Of a stretch of DNA of 14,966 nucleotides, positions 6,874 to 14,356 are shown one piece after another. Position 1 is the stretch's first letter; each line of letters opens with the position of its first letter. This stretch comes from CAYHWW01 sp964360145. GTDB lineage: Bacteria > Bdellovibrionota > UBA1018 > CAYHWW01. The notes under the pieces are model-generated. The model ran no database searches. It was not told where the DNA came from and worked only from the letters and a program-made list of their open reading frames with translations. The stretch spans positions 1 to 14,966 of the forward strand of contig CAYHWW010000077.1 of NCBI GenBank assembly GCA_964360145.1, in the 5' to 3' direction. The position numbers and the translations under genes were made by a program.

Positions 6874-8004
6874 ATGGCTAAAGTCAAAAACTGGCACTTA
6901 AACCGTGAGATGGAGTACCCGTACGCTGAAAGCCGCCCGAAGAAGCAATGGGCCATCGTATTCGATCTCAATAAATGCATCGCCTGCCAGACGTGCTCGG
7001 TGGCCTGCAAGACGACCTGGACCAGTGGCAAGGGCCAAGAGTACATGTTCTGGAACAACGTCGAAACGAAGCCCTATGGAGCCTACCCCCTGGCTTGGGA
7101 CGTGAGAATCCTTGAGAAGCTTGGTCACCAGCAATGGGAGAAGCACGAGCCGTACCACGGTAAGACGATATTCGAAGCGGCGGATGCCAGCGAGCGGGTG
7201 GCGCATTTCCATCCTACCGATGAAGACTGGATGTACCCGAATAATGGCGAGGATGACTGCGCGGGTACCGTGACTCACGGCGATCACATCAATCTGCCCC
7301 ATGACAAGTGGTTCTTCTACTTGCCCCGCACTTGCGCTCATTGCACGTACCCCGCCTGTCTGGCGTCGTGCCCGAGAAAAGCAATATACAAGAGGGAAGA
7401 AGACGGCATTGTGCTCATCGACCAGTCCCGCTGCAAGGGTTATGGCGAATGCGTGCGCGCCTGCCCCTACAAAAAGTCGATGTACAACCCCTATACCCGT
7501 GTCAGCGAGAAGTGCGTGGGCTGCTATCCCGCGGTTGAACAGGGCTACCAGCCCATGTGCGTTCAGAACTGCATCGGCAAGATCCGCATCATGGGTTTCG
7601 TGAATCCGCCCTGGAAGGCCCGGGAAGACAACCCCGTGGACTTCCTCATTCACAAAATGGGCTTGGCTCTTCCGTACTATCCGCAGCTGGGTCTCGAACC
7701 CAATATCTACTACATCCCGCCCGTGCATGCCGATCGTGCGTATCTCGCTCAAATGTTCGGGCCGAACGTGGAGGAATCGATCCAGCGCTACCAAAAGCTC
7801 CGTGAGGACCCGGTTGCTCAAGGGCTCTTGGTGCTCATGGGTAGCACCGACCGGATCATGCACTCGTTCAAAGTGAAAAACGGCATCGCCTACGGTTATG
7901 ACGAGAAGGGCGATGAGATAGTCAGCGTGCCAGTTACCGAGCCCATTGTGGAACGCAATGCGTACGACCCGAAGTACGGCACGGTAAGAAACAACACGCC
8001 TTAA
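6874..8004 (+). CDS. Four-cluster iron-sulfur beta subunit (NarH/NxrB-like)
   Basis: This 376-aa electron-transfer subunit starts 3 nt after the catalytic gene, with AAGGAAG upstream of the ATG. Four cysteine groups are visible: C35-C38-C41-C45, C154-C157-C162-C166, C187-(Y190)-C193-C197 and C214-C217-C229-C233. Tyr replaces the expected cysteine at 190, as Trp does in NarH, which predicts three [4Fe-4S] and one [3Fe-4S] cluster. The stretch KGQEYMFWNNVETKPYG is characteristic of the NarH/SerB/NxrB group. It has no signal of its own and should be carried through the Tat pore with the catalytic subunit. It passes electrons between the catalytic FeS cluster and the heme subunit. At 376 aa it is shorter than NarH (about 510 aa) and slightly longer than the SerB/ClrB type. 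Confidence 0.95.
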   Translation: MAKVKNWHLNREMEYPYAESRPKKQWAIVFDLNKCIACQTCSVACKTTWTSGKGQEYMFWNNVETKPYGAYPLAWDVRILEKLGHQQWEKHEPYHGKTIFEAADASERVAHFHPTDEDWMYPNNGEDDCAGTVTHGDHINLPHDKWFFYLPRTCAHCTYPACLASCPRKAIYKREEDGIVLIDQSRCKGYGECVRACPYKKSMYNPYTRVSEKCVGCYPAVEQGYQPMCVQNCIGKIRIMGFVNPPWKAREDNPVDFLIHKMGLALPYYPQLGLEPNIYYIPPVHADRAYLAQMFGPNVEESIQRYQKLREDPVAQGLLVLMGSTDRIMHSFKVKNGIAYGYDEKGDEIVSVPVTEPIVERNAYDPKYGTVRNNTP

Positions 8005-8024
8005 TCCCGAGAAGGAAGCCGATT

Positions 8025-8879
8025 ATGTATCATCAATATGCACTGATCACCGCCCTGATCCTCAGCTTGTCGCAAACCGCGATGGCTTCCGAGATTCAGG
8101 CTAAAAAAGTCGCTGAAGACCTTTCGAAAACAGCATTCAACGAGGCGCTTTGGAACGGGGTCAAGGAGGAATCTGTCTCTCTTATGGCCCAGCCTATGGC
8201 GCTTCCCCGTCCGTTGAAGGCGGAGACGCAGTTAGTGAAGGTGCAGGCCATTCACGACGGCCAGTGGATTGCTTTCCGCCTTCGTTGGCGTTCTGGTAAA
8301 AAGAACGAAGCGGGGAAGCTAGGTCAGTTTTCTGACGCGGTCGCCTTGCAGTTCCCCGTGAAGGAGGAGTCGCAGCCGCCGATCTTCATGGGGGCGAAGG
8401 ACAACCCCGTGCACATCTTCCACTGGCGGGCGCAGTATCAGCGGGACATTGAGAAGGGTAAGCCCGAGATGAAAACTCTGTACCCCAATATGAATCCCGA
8501 CATGTACCCCATGGAGTTTAAAGACTCAGGCAATATTCAAGGGCTCAATGACGAGAAGCGCGAAGTCTACTCACCCGGGAAGTCAGAGGGTAATCCTCAG
8601 TCCTATGTAAAAGAGAGCGCCGTGGATGAGGTTTACGCTGAAGGGTTTGGCAGTAGCTCCGTCATTCAGAACCGCATGGCCGTGGGACACGGCGTCTGGA
8701 GCCATGGCGAGTGGTCAGTGGTCATCGCAAGGCCCATGAATCGCGAGAACGGGTCTGTGCTTAAAGCTGGCAAGAACAGCTACATGGCCTTCGCCGTGTG
8801 GCAGGGAGCTAAGCAGGAAGTGGGCTCTCGGAAGAGCATCACCATGAGTTGGGTCCCACTCAGTATCAACGGGCAATAA
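8025..8879 (+). CDS. Periplasmic heme b gamma subunit, ethylbenzene dehydrogenase-related
   Basis: This 284-aa protein has a Sec signal peptide (hydrophobic ALITALILSLS, likely cleavage after TAMA at about residue 21), unlike the Tat-exported catalytic subunit. It matches the EbdC/SerC/ClrC/DdhC heme-binding family: PPIFMGAKDNPV contains M122, and AVWQGAKQEVGSRKS contains K270, in the places of the Met and Lys that coordinate heme b in EbdC. It links the beta subunit to soluble periplasmic carriers, probably a c-type cytochrome not encoded here. The start at 8025 is supported by GAAGGAAG about 6 nt upstream. The gap from the beta gene is 20 nt. Its presence supports a soluble periplasmic enzyme instead of a NarI-anchored one. 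Confidence 0.93.
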   Translation: MYHQYALITALILSLSQTAMASEIQAKKVAEDLSKTAFNEALWNGVKEESVSLMAQPMALPRPLKAETQLVKVQAIHDGQWIAFRLRWRSGKKNEAGKLGQFSDAVALQFPVKEESQPPIFMGAKDNPVHIFHWRAQYQRDIEKGKPEMKTLYPNMNPDMYPMEFKDSGNIQGLNDEKREVYSPGKSEGNPQSYVKESAVDEVYAEGFGSSSVIQNRMAVGHGVWSHGEWSVVIARPMNRENGSVLKAGKNSYMAFAVWQGAKQEVGSRKSITMSWVPLSINGQ

Positions 8880-8892
8880 GGAACGGGTATTT

Positions 8893-9633
8893 ATGACAAC
8901 CACGACTCAAGTAACCATGACTCAAACGGCCACATCTGGGCCTGGCTTCGTCCTCGCCTCGCTTCTCGCGGCATATCCAGACAATGCTTTTTCTGAGAAC
9001 GTTCGTGTGCTTCTCGATGACATGGTTCTCCGGTCTCTTGGCAGCGACGCGCTGAATGAGACGCTTGCGGAGCTACGGGCGAAGGTCTACCCCATATTGG
9101 GGTCTGATGACGCCCTTGATGACGTCAGGTCTGAGTACATTGACCTCTTTGACCGCGGTCGGCAGATCAACACGCTCTATGAGACTGAATACGGGCGTGA
9201 GCGCACGCTGGTGAAGGCTACGGAGCTCGTGGACATCGCCGCGTTCTATCGGGCCTTCGGCTTTGAAACGGGGGGCGACGGCGTGCAGGCCGAGATGATC
9301 GATCACGTCTCGGTGGAGCTTGAGTTCTACGCGCTGCTGGTATTGAAGAGTGATCTACTTAGCGACGCGGGTGATGCCGAGGGTGAGAGCATCGTGCTCG
9401 ACGCCCGCCGGAAATTCCTCAAGAGCCATCTCGGGCGTTTTGTCGGTGCGATCTGCGAGCGCCCTGGTGTAAGCGAAAGCCCCTATTTCTCCAGTGTATT
9501 CAAGTTCTGTCGTGATCTCACGCTATCCGAGTGTGAGAGGCTAGGTGTGACCGTGGAGCCCGAAACCTGGATCTCGACCAAGGCGGAAACCGGCGACATC
9601 TCCTGTGGGGGTTCCGTCGGCTGCGTTAAGTAG
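8893..9633 (+). CDS. NarJ/TorD-family redox enzyme maturation chaperone
   Basis: This 246-aa cytoplasmic all-helical protein has the typical chaperone blocks: SEYIDLFDRGRQINTLYETEYG (about 77-98), a DIAAFYRAFGF segment, then DHVSVELEFYALLVLKSDLL and FLKSHLGRF. Proteins of this family (NarJ, DmsD, SerD, DdhD) bind the catalytic subunit, guard its Tat signal and help insert the molybdenum cofactor before export. It follows the heme subunit by 13 nt, the position the family often takes in type II operons. The N-terminal 15 residues are Thr/Gln-rich (MTTTTQVTMTQTAT) and may be unstructured. An ATG at 8926 is possible but has no obvious ribosome site. The C-terminus ends in SCGGSVGC, an unusual pair of cysteines whose role is unknown. 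Confidence 0.92.
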   Translation: MTTTTQVTMTQTATSGPGFVLASLLAAYPDNAFSENVRVLLDDMVLRSLGSDALNETLAELRAKVYPILGSDDALDDVRSEYIDLFDRGRQINTLYETEYGRERTLVKATELVDIAAFYRAFGFETGGDGVQAEMIDHVSVELEFYALLVLKSDLLSDAGDAEGESIVLDARRKFLKSHLGRFVGAICERPGVSESPYFSSVFKFCRDLTLSECERLGVTVEPETWISTKAETGDISCGGSVGCVK

Positions 9634-9665
9634 AAGGTCTTAGTAGAAGTAGAAGGAGTATTTAT

Positions 9666-9857
9666 ATGTTTGGATTAAGTGCAAGCCATCTCATTATTCT
9701 TGGATTAATCGTGCTTTTGTTTGGGGCTAAGCGCCTTCCCGAGCTGGGCTCAAGCCTTGGCAAGGCCCTGCATGCTTTCAAGGCAGCGACCGAGGGACGG
9801 CAGAACGAGCTCACTCACGAGACCCAGGAGAAGCCAAAAAGTACAACCCCGTCATAA
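9666..9857 (+). CDS. tatA: TatA/E-family twin-arginine translocase subunit
   Basis: This 63-aa protein has the full TatA layout: a short N-terminus, one membrane helix (HLIILGLIVLLFG), the FGAKRLPELG hinge, an amphipathic helix (SLGKALHAFKAA) and a charged tail. TatA oligomers form the pore for folded Tat substrates. An AAGGAG site at 9653-9658 sits 7 nt before the ATG. It stands alone in the reductase operon without tatB or tatC, so it must work with a TatBC receptor encoded elsewhere. Because it lies directly after the chaperone, it may boost export capacity for the large alpha-beta complex. TatE-like and TatA-like proteins cannot be separated at this length. Confidence 0.93.
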   Translation: MFGLSASHLIILGLIVLLFGAKRLPELGSSLGKALHAFKAATEGRQNELTHETQEKPKSTTPS

Positions 9858-9986
9858 TATACCTCCGAGTCTCGGCTCCTAATGGCGGAACGCATCGCCT
9901 AAGTATCATGGAGCCGGGGCCGCGCGTGACAGCGCCAGGGTAACGGTGGAAACGCCGCTACCTCCCGCAGATTGGAAAGGAGAAAC
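9858..9986 (+). promoter_or_regulatory. Structured moaA leader, candidate Moco riboswitch
   Basis: The 129-nt gap folds well by eye. CTCGGCTCC (9871-9879) pairs with GGAGCCGGG (9910-9918) over nine bases, enclosing a small GGCG/CGCC hairpin. GCGC...GCGC (9922-9935) forms a second hairpin. GGTA-A-CGGTG-GAAA-CGCCG-C-TACC (9939-9962) is a strong stem closed by a GNRA tetraloop. The known Moco RNA motif sits upstream of moaA, has several stems including a GNRA loop, and controls cofactor synthesis; the opening CCTCCGAGTCTCGG also resembles, from memory, the E. coli moaA leader. No U-run follows, so control would be at translation: ACCTCC occurs at 9861 and 9960 and can pair with the moaA GGAG site (9979-9982). 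Family assignment needs a covariance search. Confidence 0.7.
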
Positions 9987-10985
9987 ATGTCCGTCCTCGT
10001 TGATAGTTACAGTAGAAAATTCGTATATCTCCGGTTGTCCGTCACCGAGCGCTGCAACTTTCGGTGTGTCTATTGCCTGCCCAATGGCTATGAGCCCTCG
10101 CGCCAAGACGCTGCTTCCCCATTCCCAGCTGAAATGACCACGGACGAAATTCGCAGGCTTGTGAGCGCATTCGCAGCCCTTGGCATCACAAAGGTCCGTC
10201 TCACCGGCGGCGAGCCCACGGTGCGGCGAGATATCGTTGAAATCGCCGAAGCGGTGGCGTCCGTGCCGGGGATTCGTAAGCTCGCTATCACGACGAATGG
10301 TTATCGCCTGAAAGAAATCGCTAAGCCCTTGCGGGCGGCGGGCGTATCCGCGGTCAATGTCAGCATCGATAGTCTTGATGAGGATAAATTCAAGAAAATC
10401 ACGGGCACCGATCGTCTCCGATCCGTGCTTGAGGGAATAGATCAGGCCATCCAGGCCGGTATCTCCACGATCAAAGTGAATGCGGTGCTCTTAAAGGGCT
10501 GCAACGACGATGAAGTCGCGCTTTTCACCTCATGGGTGAGGGAGCGCCCGGTCTCAGTGAGATTCATCGAGCTCATGAGGACTGGTAAAAATGCTGAGTT
10601 CTTCAAGGAGCGCCACCTCACGGCCGGCGGGATCCAGTTCGATCTTCTCCGCGGCGGCTGGTCCATGGTGGCCCGCGAGCACGGCGATGGCCCGGCGGTG
10701 GTCTACAGCCACCCGGATTACCAGGGCACCGTTGGCGTCATCGCGCCGTACTCATCCGACTTCTGCACGACTTGCAATCGTCTCAGGGTCTCTTGCCGCG
10801 GCGATCTCAGGCTCTGCCTTTTTGGTGAAAAAGATGAGCCTCTGCGTGATTTGCTGGCGGACGACAGCAGCCACGAGCGTCTCGTGGGGCGTCTCCGGAG
10901 ATTAGTCGTCGACAAAGCACCATCGCATCTATTGCACGAAGGGAAATATGGAAACACGTGGAACCTCGCCGGCATCGGCGGTTAG
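9987..10985 (+). CDS. moaA: GTP 3',8-cyclase MoaA (radical SAM)
   Basis: This 332-aa protein catalyses the first step of molybdenum cofactor synthesis: rearrangement of GTP to 3',8-cyclo-7,8-dihydro-GTP. The radical SAM cluster is C23-x3-C27-x2-C30 (ERCNFRCVYC). LTGGEPTVRRD is the SAM/GTP region. The C-terminal cluster has CTTC-x13-C (in CTTCNRLRVSCRGDLRLC). The protein ends in Gly-Gly, the conserved tail that reaches into the active site. The start is set at the ATG at 9987 because AAAGGAG lies 4 nt upstream; an in-frame TTG at 9972 falls inside that ribosome site. Translation is probably controlled by the structured leader before it. moaC-moaB follows after 8 nt. Confidence 0.96.
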   Translation: MSVLVDSYSRKFVYLRLSVTERCNFRCVYCLPNGYEPSRQDAASPFPAEMTTDEIRRLVSAFAALGITKVRLTGGEPTVRRDIVEIAEAVASVPGIRKLAITTNGYRLKEIAKPLRAAGVSAVNVSIDSLDEDKFKKITGTDRLRSVLEGIDQAIQAGISTIKVNAVLLKGCNDDEVALFTSWVRERPVSVRFIELMRTGKNAEFFKERHLTAGGIQFDLLRGGWSMVAREHGDGPAVVYSHPDYQGTVGVIAPYSSDFCTTCNRLRVSCRGDLRLCLFGEKDEPLRDLLADDSSHERLVGRLRRLVVDKAPSHLLHEGKYGNTWNLAGIGG

Positions 10986-10993
10986 GACCTGAA

Positions 10994-11992
10994 ATGTCTA
11001 ACTTTCGAATGATCGACATCGCAGAAAAAAAAGATACGCAGCGCAGGGCAGTGGCCTCCGGCGCGTTTTACGCCGCCGCTCAGACAATCGCCCGCATCCG
11101 CAGCCGCAGCCTCCCCAAGGGTGATGTATTGGTGCTTGCCGAGGTCGCGGGAATTCAAGGTGCCAAGCGCACCGCGGATCTCTTGCCCCTTTGTCACCCG
11201 CTCTCCCTGACTTCCGTACGCGTCTGGATGGAGCCCGCCGACGATAGGATCCTTGTATTCTGCGAAGCGAAAACAGTAGGCAAAACCGGTGTTGAAATGG
11301 AAGCGCTCTGCGGCGTGAATGCGGCACTTCTCTGTATTTATGATCTCACCAAGGGCATCGACGCGGCTTTGCGCATCGGCGACATCAAACTGGAAGTGAA
11401 AGAGGGGGGCAAGTCGGGGAACTGGGTCCATCCTGGCAGCGAGATCGCGGCACGACTCATCGCAGCTAAAGCCACTCACATAAAAACCGATTCTCTTGCC
11501 GGCATTACCGCCGTCGTCCTTACTTTGAGCGATCGGTGCTCGCGCCATGAGAGCGAGGACCTCTCAGGGCCCACGGCATGTCGTTGGCTCACGGACCACG
11601 GCGCGTCGATCAAGGGGCAGGCCGTTCTGCCTGACGATGCAGATGCGCTCTTAGGCGAACTCACCCGTGTTCTCGAAAATCATCGTCCACACCTTATCGT
11701 GACGAGTGGGGGAACCGGTCTCTCAAAGCGCGATATTACCCCAGAAACCATTCTTGAGCTGAGTGCAAAGCTAGGCGGCCGAGAAATACCAGGGCTTGGA
11801 GAGCTTTTACGTATCAGTGGCGCGCAGCATACAAAGGCGTCATGGCTCAGCCGATCGGTTGCTGTCATGGTGCGCGGCACCCTCATCGTCTGTCTGCCAG
11901 GCAGCCCCAAGGCGGTGCAACAGGGCCTCGACGCCGTCGGTGAGCTCCTCCGCCACTCCCTCCATGTCGCGGACGGCGGGGGGCATTCATGA
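10994..11992 (+). CDS. moaCB: MoaC-MoaB/Mog fusion protein, bifunctional
   Basis: This 332-aa protein joins two cofactor enzymes. Residues 1 to about 155 are MoaC, which turns the MoaA product into cPMP: PKGDVL (K42), LLPLCHPLSLTSV, KTGVEMEAL (E101, E103), YDLTK (D117, K120) and EGGKSG. Residues about 168-325 are a MoaB/MogA domain for molybdopterin adenylylation: VTSGGTG, KRDITPE, IPGLGELLR and LPGSPKAV. The linker is short and Ala/Lys-rich. The start is the ATG at 10994, with AGGA 6 nt upstream; a GTG at 10958 would overlap moaA and is unlikely. MoaC-MoaB fusions are known in other bacteria, so this is a recognised though less common arrangement. The stop overlaps the transporter start (ATGA). 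Whether the second domain acts as MogA or as the less active MoaB type is undecided. Confidence 0.94.
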   Translation: MSNFRMIDIAEKKDTQRRAVASGAFYAAAQTIARIRSRSLPKGDVLVLAEVAGIQGAKRTADLLPLCHPLSLTSVRVWMEPADDRILVFCEAKTVGKTGVEMEALCGVNAALLCIYDLTKGIDAALRIGDIKLEVKEGGKSGNWVHPGSEIAARLIAAKATHIKTDSLAGITAVVLTLSDRCSRHESEDLSGPTACRWLTDHGASIKGQAVLPDDADALLGELTRVLENHRPHLIVTSGGTGLSKRDITPETILELSAKLGGREIPGLGELLRISGAQHTKASWLSRSVAVMVRGTLIVCLPGSPKAVQQGLDAVGELLRHSLHVADGGGHS

Positions 11993-13104
11993 GCGGCACT
12001 AAGGTGATCCTTCGTAACATCGTCGGCGCATTCTCGGATGGAGCAGTGCTCTTCCCTCTGTTGGCTTTGCTGTCTATGAAGGCTGGTTTCTCCGGGGTGA
12101 CGCTTCTTCTGACTACGGGGTGCGCGTACATCGCAGCAGCCGTGCTCTTTCGCGTACCCATGTCCGTGCAGCCACTGAAGTCCATTGCCGTTGCTTCCAT
12201 CGCCATTGGTGCCACGGCACTAGAGGTCCGCTCTAGTGGCCTCATGATCGGTGTGATCTGCGCAGCACTTGCCCTCACTCATATCGATAGATTCGTGGGT
12301 AGGGTGCCCCTCGCCGTCATTCATCAGCTTCAAGTGGGTCTTGGCGTCCTTCTCATCATGCAGGGCGGGGCGTTGATTTCTTTTTCCATGCCAGGCCTCC
12401 TTGCCCTGGGCGCTACCGCGCTCATGGTGCTCTGGCCCGAGGTCGCAGGCGTTCCCGTGCTGGGCCTTCTCGCAACCGTGGGTCTTTGCATTGCTGTGTT
12501 CTCAAGTGGCAGCGCCGGGGAAAACGTCGCCACAGTGGCAGCCCCTGGCGCGATGCGTCCCCTGCTGGTCCTCGGTCTCATCATCCCACAATTCTTTCTC
12601 ACCATGGCCAATTCGGTGCTGGCCACCCGCAATGTGAGCGAACGCTATTTTGGAGCGGCTGCCTCGCGGGTGACCATCAGGCGATTGCTCGGCTCCATTG
12701 GCCTTGGCAATATCGCGGTGGCAGCCGTTGGTGGCATGCCCTTCTGTCATGGATCTGGGGGCGTGACCGCCCATGTGCGCGGCGGGGCGACAAAGCCCTG
12801 GTCCACGGCACTGATGGGGATCGTGCTGCTTGCTCTCGCCTTTGTGCAATTCGCCAGTGGGTCAAAAACATTGATTTACCCGCCCCTTCTCGTCGCGCCG
12901 CTGCTGATGGCAACCGGCGTATTTCACCTTCAGTTAGCAGCATCCACGGCGAAACAGCGGGTAGGCATGGCGAAACTCATCGCCGCCGCTGTTGTGACCA
13001 TCGCAACGAAAAATCTTTTATTGGTCTTATGCGCTGCTGTGGCATTTGAATGGATTGAACGGAGGAATCATGATCCTGCATCGGGAAGCACTGAGTATTC
13101 TTGA
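11989..13104 (+). CDS. MOT1-family molybdate (or sulfate) transporter
   Basis: This 371-aa polytopic membrane protein has about ten hydrophobic segments. It carries the two hallmark blocks of the MOT1 transporters: PMSVQPLKSIA (residues 57-67), and IIPQFFLTMANSVLATRNVS (198-217) followed by GGMPFCHGSGGVTAHVRGGA (248-267). MOT1 proteins, first defined in plants and algae, take up molybdate with high affinity; bacterial members are usually annotated as putative sulfate or molybdate transporters. Its place in the middle of a cofactor operon argues for molybdate. It starts inside the stop of the preceding gene (ATGA) and its end overlaps moeA by 35 nt, so it is an integral part of the operon. No ModABC importer is present in the window. 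The specificity is inferred. Confidence 0.87.
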   Translation: MSGTKVILRNIVGAFSDGAVLFPLLALLSMKAGFSGVTLLLTTGCAYIAAAVLFRVPMSVQPLKSIAVASIAIGATALEVRSSGLMIGVICAALALTHIDRFVGRVPLAVIHQLQVGLGVLLIMQGGALISFSMPGLLALGATALMVLWPEVAGVPVLGLLATVGLCIAVFSSGSAGENVATVAAPGAMRPLLVLGLIIPQFFLTMANSVLATRNVSERYFGAAASRVTIRRLLGSIGLGNIAVAAVGGMPFCHGSGGVTAHVRGGATKPWSTALMGIVLLALAFVQFASGSKTLIYPPLLVAPLLMATGVFHLQLAASTAKQRVGMAKLIAAAVVTIATKNLLLVLCAAVAFEWIERRNHDPASGSTEYS

Positions 13105-14356
13105 GGAGACCGCACGACTTCATCTCATGAAAGACGAGGCTGTCGCCCTTGAACAGTCCATGGGGCGCATACTCTCGCGGCAGGTGCTGAGCCCCGAGGA
13201 CGTGCCGTCCTTCGCGAACTCCGCCATGGATGGATTCGCGGTATTTTCATCCGACACGAGCGAGGCATCGCCGGATCACCCCGTCACCTTGCCTGTAAAC
13301 GGCATCGTCGGGGCGGGCGATGCCGCGGGGCTTGCCCATGCGCAAGCCGTGGGGCAGGGACAAGCCATAGAAATCATGACCGGGGCGCCGGTGCCCGGCG
13401 GCGGCCATGACTCCGTCGTGCGCATTGAAGACGTGACGGTTACCCGCACCGCAACAGGTGTCGCGCAAGCCATTGTCTTACACCGCCCGTCCCCTCGCGG
13501 CGCGAACATACGATTGAGTGGCACCGACTTCCACGTGGGGCAAGTCGTGCTGAATCCCGGTGATCGGGTGGGTGCATCCCATGTCCTGGCTTGCGCAAGT
13601 CTTGGCATTGCCACGCTCACTGTGAAAGCAAAACCCCGTGTGGCCGTACTCTCCACGGGCAGCGAGCTCGTGTCACCCCGCGAAGTGACCCTCGCCCCGG
13701 GGATGATTCGCAACTCCACGGGCCCCTATCTCCATGCGGCGCTCCGGCAGCTTGGCGCTGACTCCCACTACCTGGGCATCGTCGCTGATGAGCCGGCGCG
13801 ATACCGAAAAATGCTTGAGCAGGCCATTCAAGACGGTGCCGATGTCATCGTGAGCACTGGCGCGGTATCCATGGGCAAGTATGACTTTGTGTCGGACGTT
13901 CTCAAGCAAATGAACGCGAAAATCCATTTTCACAAAGCCTCGATCCGGCCAGGAAAACCCATTCTCTTCGCTGAGGTGGAATTCGCGGGACGGTGGTGCG
14001 CTATTTTCGGTGTTCCCGGGAATCCGGTATCCACAGCGGTTGCCCAACGTTTCTTTATTGAACCCTACCTTCGCGCGGCGCAATCCCTTGCCCGGGAAGA
14101 ACCGCTGCGCATCCCCCTCAAGGCGGAGTGCACGAAGCCCGAAGGCTTGCGTTGCTTCTACAAGGGGAGTGCTCGCATCAGCGATCATCATCTAGAGGCA
14201 GCTGTTTTAAAGGGACAAGCATCCTACGTCGTAAGCGAACTACTCGATGCGAGCTGCTGGGTCGTGCTTCCTGAAGAGGGGCGGGTATTGCCACAAGGCA
14301 GCCTCATTGACGTCTATCCCCTCAATAATGCCTTTGAACGAGGAGTCCTCTCATGA
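13070..14356 (+). CDS. moeA: Molybdopterin molybdenumtransferase MoeA
   Basis: This 428-aa protein inserts molybdate into adenylylated molybdopterin. Family blocks appear in order: VPSFANSAMDGFAV (45-58), EIMTGAPVP (101-109), VVRIED, AVLSTGSELV, VSTGAVSMGKYDFV, RPGKPILF and FGVPGNPVSTA. The length is typical. The start at 13070 is chosen because GGAGG (13061-13065) lies 4 nt upstream; a TTG at 13046 would be in frame but has no ribosome site. The gene overlaps the transporter by 35 nt and overlaps moaD by ATGA (14353-14356). The block STGAVSMG in place of the commoner SGGVSVG is a natural variant. It should act after the MoaB/Mog domain of the fusion protein. Confidence 0.95.
   Translation: MILHREALSILEETARLHLMKDEAVALEQSMGRILSRQVLSPEDVPSFANSAMDGFAVFSSDTSEASPDHPVTLPVNGIVGAGDAAGLAHAQAVGQGQAIEIMTGAPVPGGGHDSVVRIEDVTVTRTATGVAQAIVLHRPSPRGANIRLSGTDFHVGQVVLNPGDRVGASHVLACASLGIATLTVKAKPRVAVLSTGSELVSPREVTLAPGMIRNSTGPYLHAALRQLGADSHYLGIVADEPARYRKMLEQAIQDGADVIVSTGAVSMGKYDFVSDVLKQMNAKIHFHKASIRPGKPILFAEVEFAGRWCAIFGVPGNPVSTAVAQRFFIEPYLRAAQSLAREEPLRIPLKAECTKPEGLRCFYKGSARISDHHLEAAVLKGQASYVVSELLDASCWVVLPEEGRVLPQGSLIDVYPLNNAFERGVLS

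Noticed and set aside
6061..7863. Long minus-strand open frames of 278 and 321 codons opposite the alpha and beta subunit genes
   Set aside because: They mirror strongly supported genes, show no family features, and arise from GC-rich codon bias. Their Arg/His/Val-rich composition is typical of antisense reading.
9858..9986. Rho-independent terminator between tatA and moaA
   Set aside because: The stems are strong but none is followed by a run of T, so a riboswitch-like leader fits better.
9972..9986. TTG start for moaA at 9972, and similar upstream TTG/GTG starts at 2131, 3367, 10958 and 13046
   Set aside because: Each lies before or within a ribosome site, or overlaps the previous gene without one. 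The downstream ATG starts fit the families and, in most cases, have properly placed Shine-Dalgarno sequences.
12486..13049. Plus-strand 187-codon frame inside the transporter gene
   Set aside because: Out-of-frame shadow of the MOT1-type gene; composition is His/Arg/Trp-rich with no recognisable domain.
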